43,980 bases of DNA from Candidatus Solirubrobacter pratensis. GTDB taxonomy: Bacteria > Actinomycetota > Thermoleophilia > Solirubrobacterales > Solirubrobacteraceae. The notes under the pieces were generated by a model that saw only the letters and a program-made list of their open reading frames with translations, did not search any database and had not been told where the DNA came from. The stretch lies in assembly GCF_000425945.1 (NCBI RefSeq), contig NZ_AUEK01000021.1:1-43980 (forward strand). The letters are read 5' to 3'. Within the stretch, counting starts at the first letter, position 1. Every line of letters begins with the position of its first letter. Shown here piece by piece: positions 39,429 through 43,980 of the stretch. The translations under genes were made by a program, and so were the position numbers.

Positions 39429-40403
39429 TCAGGCGCGCACGACCACCATCTTGCCGTGCGCCTCGTTGCGCTCCATCACGCGATGGGCCTCGCGGATCTC
39501 CTCGAACCCGAACACGCGCGACGGCTTCGCCCGCAGCCGCCCGGCCGCGACCTGCGCCGCGATCGCCTGCAGCGGCACGTCGTCGAGCGGGAACCCGGGT
39601 GTTCCGAACACGAAGCTGCCGAAGAAGGTCAGGTAGACGCCGCTCGCCATCTGCAGCAGCGGGTTGAAGTCGGCGATCGGCTCGAGGCCGCCCAGCCAGC
39701 CGGCGAGGCACGCTCGGCCGCCGCGGCGCAGCAGCGCGAGCGAATCGAGGATCGTGCTGTTGCCCACGAGATCGAGCACCGCGTCGAGCTGCTTGGCCTC
39801 GGGGAGCCGCTCGGAGAGCGCGGGTCCTTCCAGCTCCGCACGCTCCGCGCCGATCTCCTCGAGCAGGCAGAAGCGCTCGCGCTTGCGCGTCGTGGCGATG
39901 ACGCGCGCGCCCGCGTCGACCGCGAGGTTGACGGCGGCCTGGCCGAACGAGGAGGTCCCGCCGCGGATGAGCAGCGTCTGTCCGCGGGCCAGCTCGAGAT
40001 TGCGGAACAGGCACGTCCACGCCGTCGCATAGGTCTCCGGGATCGCGGCGAGCTGCGCCCACGGCAGGTCCGATTCGATCGGTGCGACGTTGGACACCGG
40101 CGCGCTGGTGTACTCGGCGTAGCTGCCGTTGATCGTGCGCCCGAGGCCGCCCATCAGCGCGGCGACCTTGGCCCCGGCCGGGAGCTCGCCGCCGGGGCAG
40201 GCGCGCACCAGCCCGACGCATTCGATGCCGCTGACCTCCGCGGCCTCGGCCCACTCGCCCCGGCGCATGTGCATCTCGGCGTGGTTGAGCCCGAACGCCT
40301 TGACCTCGATCACGACATGACCCGGCTGGGGCTCCGGGTCCGGCAGCTCCTTGTAGACGAGGCTCTCCGGTCCGCCGAACCTCTCGATCACGATCGCCCG
40401 CAT
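39429..40403 (-). CDS. Zinc-free MDR oxidoreductase (quinone-oxidoreductase-like)
   Basis: 324 residues. The N-terminal IERFGGPESLVYKELPDPEPQPGHVVIEV and FGLNHAEMHMRRG segments belong to the quinone-reductase/enoyl-reductase branch of medium-chain dehydrogenases; the zinc ligands of alcohol dehydrogenases are absent. The cofactor loop is LIRGGTSSFGQAAVNLA and the protein ends with AHRVMERNEAHGKMVVV. NADPH-dependent reduction of a quinone or enone is likely; the substrate is unknown. It is convergent with regulator 2 (9 bp apart) and not clearly part of the regulon. Confidence 0.85.
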   Translation of the reverse strand: MRAIVIERFGGPESLVYKELPDPEPQPGHVVIEVKAFGLNHAEMHMRRGEWAEAAEVSGIECVGLVRACPGGELPAGAKVAALMGGLGRTINGSYAEYTSAPVSNVAPIESDLPWAQLAAIPETYATAWTCLFRNLELARGQTLLIRGGTSSFGQAAVNLAVDAGARVIATTRKRERFCLLEEIGAERAELEGPALSERLPEAKQLDAVLDLVGNSTILDSLALLRRGGRACLAGWLGGLEPIADFNPLLQMASGVYLTFFGSFVFGTPGFPLDDVPLQAIAAQVAAGRLRAKPSRVFGFEEIREAHRVMERNEAHGKMVVVRA

Positions 40404-40440
40404 CCCGTGGATACGAGCCCACGGGCGCCTCACCGGCAAG

Positions 40441-40458
40441 CCGGGCGCGATCGCCCGG
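40441..40458. terminator. GC-rich palindrome downstream of MarR
   Basis: CCGGGCGCGATCGCCCGG is a perfect 18-bp palindrome, lying 30 bp after the MarR stop on the minus strand. A second hairpin (CCCGTGG 40404-40410 with CCACGGG 40419-40425) abuts the next gene's start. Either could end the MarR transcript. Confidence 0.4.
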
Positions 40459-40487
40459 CACCGGTGGGCCGGGCGCCGGGAGCCGTG

Positions 40488-40970
40488 TCAGCGCGCCTGC
40501 GGCCGGCGATCCACGGACAGGCGCTCGGCGATCGAGGCCACGATCTCCACGGCCTGCTCGAGGTCCTCGCCCGCGCAGCCGTCCAGCGCGGCGGCGAGCG
40601 CGAGCCGGCGCGCGCGGTGGATGCTGCGCAGGGCGGCGCGGCCCGGGGGGGCGATGTGGATGATCGAGACGCGCGCGTCCGCCGGGTCGGCCCCGCGCTC
40701 GATCAGGCCGTCCTGCTCGAGGCGCTGGAGGCGCGGGGTGATCGAGGAGGTGTGGACGCCGTGGCACGCCGCGATGTCGGAGACGCGCATCGAGCCGCGG
40801 GCGTCGAGGTGCTCCAGCAGCGCCCATGAGGCCGGCGCGAGATCATGGCCGGTGCGCTGCGCCAGATCGCCGATCGTCTGGCGGTCGTTGAGCCAGCCGA
40901 GCAGCGAGACGAGTGCGCGCTCGAGGCGCTCGAGCGCGGCGGAATCGGCGGCGGCGGTCGGTCCCGGCAC
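40488..40970 (-). CDS. MarR-family transcriptional regulator
   Basis: 160 residues with the MarR winged helix: LAPASWALLEHLDARGSMRVSDIAACHGVHTSSITPRLQRLEQDGLIERGADPADARVSIIHI, then a long C-terminal dimerisation helix. GTG start at 40970 with TAGAGT 7 nt upstream, suggesting a leaderless mRNA. Divergent from the luciferase-like gene, which it probably regulates through the inverted repeat between them. Confidence 0.88.
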   Translation of the reverse strand: MPGPTAAADSAALERLERALVSLLGWLNDRQTIGDLAQRTGHDLAPASWALLEHLDARGSMRVSDIAACHGVHTSSITPRLQRLEQDGLIERGADPADARVSIIHIAPPGRAALRSIHRARRLALAAALDGCAGEDLEQAVEIVASIAERLSVDRRPQAR

Positions 40971-40977
40971 AGCGCCG

Positions 40978-41025
40978 ACTCTACCGCAGATGGATAGTTT
41001 GGCCCGTCTATCTACCTGCTAGCTT
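40978..41025. promoter_or_regulatory. Divergent MarR/LLM promoter with inverted repeat
   Basis: Minus-strand -10 TAGAGT (40978-40983) and plus-strand -10 TAGCTT (41020-41025) face away from each other. Between them GATAG (40993-40997) and CTATC (41008-41012) form an inverted repeat over the two -35 zones, a suitable MarR-dimer site. Confidence 0.5.
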
Positions 41026-41031
41026 GGACGC

Positions 41032-42030
41032 ATGTCCTCGTCCGTTGCACTCTCCGTCCTCGACCTCGCGCCGATCGGCGAGCACGAGACCCCGCAGGAC
41101 GCGCTCGAAGCGAGCGTGCGGCTGGCGCAGCGGGCGGAGCAGCTGGGGTACCTGCGCGTCTGGTACGCCGAGCACCACAACTTCGAGTCGATCGCCTCGT
41201 CGGCGACCGCCGTCCTGATCGCCCACATCGCCGCGAACACCCGGCGGATCCGGCTCGGCGCCGGCGGCGTCATGCTGCCCAACCACGCGCCGCTCGTGAT
41301 CGCGGAGCAGTTCGGCACGCTTGCGACGCTGCACCCGGACCGGATCGATCTCGGGCTCGGGCGCGCTCCAGGCACCGACCAGAACACGATGCGCGCGCTC
41401 CGGCGCGACGCGACCTCGGCCGAGAGCTTCCCCCAGGACGTCGTCGAGCTGCAGGGCTACCTCAGCGGCGAGACGCGAATCCCGCACGTGCACGCGATCC
41501 CCGGCCGGGGGACCGGTATCCCGCTCTACATCCTCGGCTCCTCGCTCTTCGGCGCCCAGCTCGCCGCCGCGCTCGGGCTGCCCTACGCGTTCGCCTCGCA
41601 CTTCGCGCCGCAGGCGCTGGAGGCCGCCGTCGCCGTCTACCGGGAGCAGTTCAAGCCCTCGGCGCAGCTCGGCGCCCCGTACGTGATCGCGGCCGTCAAC
41701 GTGCTGGCCTCCGACAGCGAGGCGGAGGCCCGGCGGCAGCTGGAGCTGCGGCGGCGGACGCTCGCGCGCGGCATCTTCAGCCGCCCCGGCCGGCGCCTGC
41801 GCGACGAGGAGCTCGAGATCGTGCTGCGCTCGCCGCAGGGCCTGCACGTCGACCAGATGCTGACCTACACCGCGGCCGGCACCCCCGACACCGTCAGGAC
41901 CTACCTCGACGAGTTCCGCGCGCACGCGGACGCCGACGAGCTGATGGTCGTGCACCAGGGCGACACCATCGCCGCGCGCCTGCGCTCGCTCGAGCTGCTC
42001 GCCGAGACCACCGGCCTCGTCGCCGCCTGA
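41032..42030 (+). CDS. LLM-class flavin-dependent oxidoreductase (MsnO8-like)
   Basis: 332 residues of the luciferase-like monooxygenase fold. The N-terminal [34 protein letters not shown] with [41 protein letters not shown] is characteristic of the MsnO8-type group, as is [20 protein letters not shown]. Likely an FMN-dependent monooxygenase; the substrate is unknown. ATG with TAGCTT exactly 6 nt upstream. Divergent from MarR. Confidence 0.88.
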   Translation: MSSSVALSVLDLAPIGEHETPQDALEASVRLAQRAEQLGYLRVWYAEHHNFESIASSATAVLIAHIAANTRRIRLGAGGVMLPNHAPLVIAEQFGTLATLHPDRIDLGLGRAPGTDQNTMRALRRDATSAESFPQDVVELQGYLSGETRIPHVHAIPGRGTGIPLYILGSSLFGAQLAAALGLPYAFASHFAPQALEAAVAVYREQFKPSAQLGAPYVIAAVNVLASDSEAEARRQLELRRRTLARGIFSRPGRRLRDEELEIVLRSPQGLHVDQMLTYTAAGTPDTVRTYLDEFRAHADADELMVVHQGDTIAARLRSLELLAETTGLVAA

Positions 42031-42137
42031 GACCGGTGGGCCCGTCGGGAAGCGGCGCACCGCCGCTCCCCCGCCGCGGCGACGAGCGCGGGACCTCGCT
42101 GGGCGTGGGCGGCTGCCCGCGCCGCTAGTGTCGGAGC

Positions 42138-42911
42138 ATGACCGCCGATCTCACCGGCACCCGCGCGCTGGTCACGGGCGGCACCAGCGGGCTCGGCCGC
42201 GCGATGGCGCAGGCGCTGGCGCAGGCCGGCGCGAGCGTCGTCCTCACGAGCCGGGACCGGACCCGTGCCGACCAGGCCGCGAGCGAGCTGGGCGGCCGTG
42301 TCTCCGGGATGGCGCTCGACGTCCGCGACGAGACCGCGGTCGCCGCCGGGGTCGAGGAGGCCATCCGGCGGCTCGGCGGCCTGAACCTGCTGGTCAACAA
42401 CGCCGGCATCGGCATGCGCACCGTCAATCCTCGGTTCATGACCGACCCGCAGCCGTTCTGGGACGTCTCGCCGGCCGGATTCCGCGACGTGCTGGAGACC
42501 AAGGCGACCGGGTGCTTCCTCGTCGCCCGCGAGGTGGTCCCGCGGATGCTCGCGGCGGGCGGCGGTCAGATCGTGACCGTCTCGATGAACGAGCAGACGA
42601 TGACCCGCAAGGGCTTCGTGCCGTACGGGCCGTCGGGCGCCGCGGTCGAGGCGCTCGGCCGGATCGTCGCCGCCGACCTCGCGGACACGCGGGTACGGGC
42701 CAACCTGCTGCTGCCCGGCGGCGCGACCGACACCGGGATGATCCCCGACGGGATGCCGCAGCCGGCGCGCGAGCGGCTCCTGGACCCGGCGGTCATGGGA
42801 CCGCCGATCGTCTGGCTCGCCTCGCCGCAGGCGGCGGGCGTGCATGACGAGCGGATCGTCGCGAGCCGCTTCGGCGAGTGGCTGGCGGCGCGCTCGCGCG
42901 CCGCGTCCTGA
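42138..42911 (+). CDS. Short-chain dehydrogenase/reductase with atypical active site
   Basis: A 257-residue SDR. The cofactor loop VTGGTSGLGRAMAQAL, LDVRD and LLVNNAGIG are normal, but the catalytic motif reads Y-G-P-S-G instead of Y-x-x-S-K: the lysine that orients the cofactor ribose and lowers the tyrosine pKa is replaced by glycine. The upstream Ser (TVSMNEQ) is present. It may be catalytically altered or a binding protein. The C-terminus AGVHDERIVASRFGEW lacks the usual TGxxxxVDGG. TAGTGT lies 6 nt before the ATG, suggesting a leaderless mRNA. Confidence 0.82.
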   Translation: MTADLTGTRALVTGGTSGLGRAMAQALAQAGASVVLTSRDRTRADQAASELGGRVSGMALDVRDETAVAAGVEEAIRRLGGLNLLVNNAGIGMRTVNPRFMTDPQPFWDVSPAGFRDVLETKATGCFLVAREVVPRMLAAGGGQIVTVSMNEQTMTRKGFVPYGPSGAAVEALGRIVAADLADTRVRANLLLPGGATDTGMIPDGMPQPARERLLDPAVMGPPIVWLASPQAAGVHDERIVASRFGEWLAARSRAAS

Positions 42912-42957
42912 CTCCTCCGCCGTGACGAGCGTCCGGACCGGATGCGAACATGTGTTC

Positions 42958-43335
42958 GTGACGAGTGACGGCTCGCCGATCAGACGGCTCACCGCGGCGC
43001 TGCGCGCCGGCGACCTCGCGCGCGTCCGGAGCGTCGCGGCCGAGGTGCGGCACGTCCCGCTGCCCGAGGCGCTCGCGATCCTCGAGCTGATCGAGGCGCA
43101 GGACGAAACACGCTTCGAGCCGGCCGCGGTGCGCTGGGCCGGGCGGCTGGCGCTCGAGGCGCCGGGGCTCACGCTCGCGCAGCTGCACCTGGCGATCGAG
43201 GCGCTCGACGGCCTCCCGGACGACGAAGCCAAGGCCACGCTGCGGGCGTTCGCCAGGCGCGCGCCTCCGGCGCGGCAGGCGGGTGCGCCCGCGCCATCAA
43301 GCGCCCGCGCACGAGTTCCACCGAATTTCTTATGA
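42958..43335 (+). CDS. Hypothetical helical protein
   Basis: About 125 residues from a GTG at 42958 (GTG 42952 or 42922 are alternatives). The sequence is mostly helical and acidic/hydrophobic (RRLTAALRAGDLARVRSVAAEVRHVPLPEALAILELIEAQ, then LTLAQLHLAIEALDGLPDDEAKATL), with a disordered Ala/Pro/Arg tail. GC3 is as in real genes. I do not recognise a family. It lies between the SDR and the ArsR-like regulator on the same strand. Confidence 0.6.
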   Translation: MTSDGSPIRRLTAALRAGDLARVRSVAAEVRHVPLPEALAILELIEAQDETRFEPAAVRWAGRLALEAPGLTLAQLHLAIEALDGLPDDEAKATLRAFARRAPPARQAGAPAPSSARARVPPNFL

Positions 43336-43354
43336 GTGCTACACGGTCGACATT

Positions 43355-43360
43355 TACGAT
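43355..43360 (+). promoter_or_regulatory. Probable -10 element (TACGAT) of the ArsR-like gene
   Basis: TACGAT lies 9 nt upstream of the ATG at 43370, inside a short stretch (43321-43360) that is conspicuously AT-richer than its surroundings. Confidence 0.45.
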
Positions 43361-43369
43361 CCGGACACC

Positions 43370-43978
43370 ATGCCCACTGTCACAGAATCTTCATCCGGCG
43401 AAGAACCGGCCCGTCCTCCTGGCGAGACGTCGGAGGCGCGGATCGCGAAAGCGCTGGCCCATCCGCTGCGGGCCCGCATCCTGCAGCGACTGGGCGAGCG
43501 CGTCGCCAGCCCCGGTGATCTCGCCCTGGAGCTCGGCGCCCCACTGGGCGTCGTGAGCTACCACGTCCGAATGTTGCGCGACTACGACTGCGTCGAGCTC
43601 GTACGCACCGAGCCACGCCGCGGCGCCCTGCAGCACTTCTACCGCGCAACCGCGCGCCCCACGCTCGACGAGGACCAGTGGAAGACGCTGCCCTCCAGCC
43701 TGCGCAAGGAGCTCTCCGGCGAAACCCTCGCCGAGATCGTCGAGGACATGCGCGCCGCCTCGGAAGCCGGCAAGCTCGACGACCCCGAAGTGATCGTCCA
43801 ACGCACCCCGCTCGAACTCGACGACCGCGCCTTCAAGAAGCTCAACCGCCTGCTCGCCCGCACCCACGAACAAGCACTCGCGATCGCCGCCGAAAGCGCC
43901 CAACGCCAAGGCGAGAAGAGCACCACGGTCTTCCCCACCGAGCTCGCCGTGCTGCACTTCAGGCGCGCCGAGCAGTAG
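43370..43978 (+). CDS. ArsR-like winged-helix transcriptional regulator
   Basis: 202 residues. The winged helix is at about 25-100: RIAKALAHPLRARILQRLGERVASPGDLALELGAPLGVVSYHVRMLRDYDCVELVRTEPRRGALQHFYRA, in which HPLRARIL and VSYHVRML are the ArsR/HTH_20 hallmarks. There is no Cys pair for metal sensing, so this is the non-metal type common in Thermoleophilia-like actinobacteria. The C-terminal half is helical and charged and may bind an effector or dimerise. Codons GAA and CAA are noticeably commoner toward the 3' end than in neighbouring genes. The gene ends 2 bp before the window edge. Confidence 0.88.
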   Translation: MPTVTESSSGEEPARPPGETSEARIAKALAHPLRARILQRLGERVASPGDLALELGAPLGVVSYHVRMLRDYDCVELVRTEPRRGALQHFYRATARPTLDEDQWKTLPSSLRKELSGETLAEIVEDMRAASEAGKLDDPEVIVQRTPLELDDRAFKKLNRLLARTHEQALAIAAESAQRQGEKSTTVFPTELAVLHFRRAEQ

Positions 43979-43980
43979 AC

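Noticed and set aside
20675..40403. Mobile genomic island
   Set aside because: No integrase, transposase, tRNA or flanking att-like repeats, and composition matches the surroundings; the 47-nt repeat is inside the paralogous regulator genes.

Overview
This 44 kb window is very GC-rich chromosomal DNA from a high-GC actinobacterium. The gene content (F420/LLM-type oxidoreductases, a BTAD/SARP-type regulator, tandem membrane-fused spermidine-synthase-like proteins, many GTG starts, many apparently leaderless promoters) fits Actinomycetota, and I lean toward a Thermoleophilia/Solirubrobacterales-like soil organism. The phylum is a fair inference; the order is a guess. I see no rRNA, tRNA, CRISPR array, transposase or phage gene.

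Layout. 1-120 is the tail of a truncated gene. 119-821 is gene-free and repeat-rich (20-bp tandem repeats and a dispersed element). 822-9752 is mixed housekeeping/accessory: a beta-keto acid cleavage enzyme, a tandem pair of spermidine-synthase-like membrane proteins, rubredoxin, a NUDIX hydrolase, an NAD-dependent epimerase, a PtpB-like phosphatase, an HbpS/UPF0303 protein, a GNAT acetyltransferase and an AceE/transketolase-type E1. 9753-10460 is a second gene-free, GCGATC-rich stretch. 10461-20631 holds an amidohydrolase, an MFS transporter with a SnoaL-like protein, a 1030-residue BTAD-ATPase regulator, an LLM oxidoreductase, an aminobutyraldehyde-type dehydrogenase, a cNMP-domain/thioredoxin-reductase fusion and a glyoxalase-fold protein.

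The most interesting part is 20675-39419, which looks like one catabolic regulon flanked by two paralogous GntR/FCD repressors. It contains an SDR, two Kyn-formamidase-type cyclases, an HD phosphohydrolase, a complete branched-chain-type ABC importer (binding lipoprotein plus LivHMGF), an antibiotic-monooxygenase-fold protein, a fumarylacetoacetate-hydrolase-family enzyme, a three-subunit molybdenum hydroxylase, a second beta-keto acid cleavage enzyme, a zinc alcohol dehydrogenase, and a PEP-synthase-like dikinase split into an ATP-grasp protein (23700-24605) and a substrate/phosphohistidine protein (35013-36740). The split resembles phenylphosphate synthase and, in domain content, rifampin phosphotransferase. 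All four regulatory intergenic regions of this block carry the same 17-bp motif, GATCATCGATNANNNAT, and the two regulators have an identical recognition-helix segment. My reading is import of an organic acid or aromatic/heterocyclic compound, activation by phosphorylation, hydroxylation, ring or amide hydrolysis, and C-C cleavage. The substrate cannot be read from the sequence.

39429-43978 holds a zinc-free MDR reductase, a divergent MarR/LLM pair, an SDR lacking the usual catalytic lysine, an unrecognised small protein and an ArsR-like regulator. Adjacent same-strand genes commonly overlap by 4 bp (ATGA/GTGA), indicating translational coupling.
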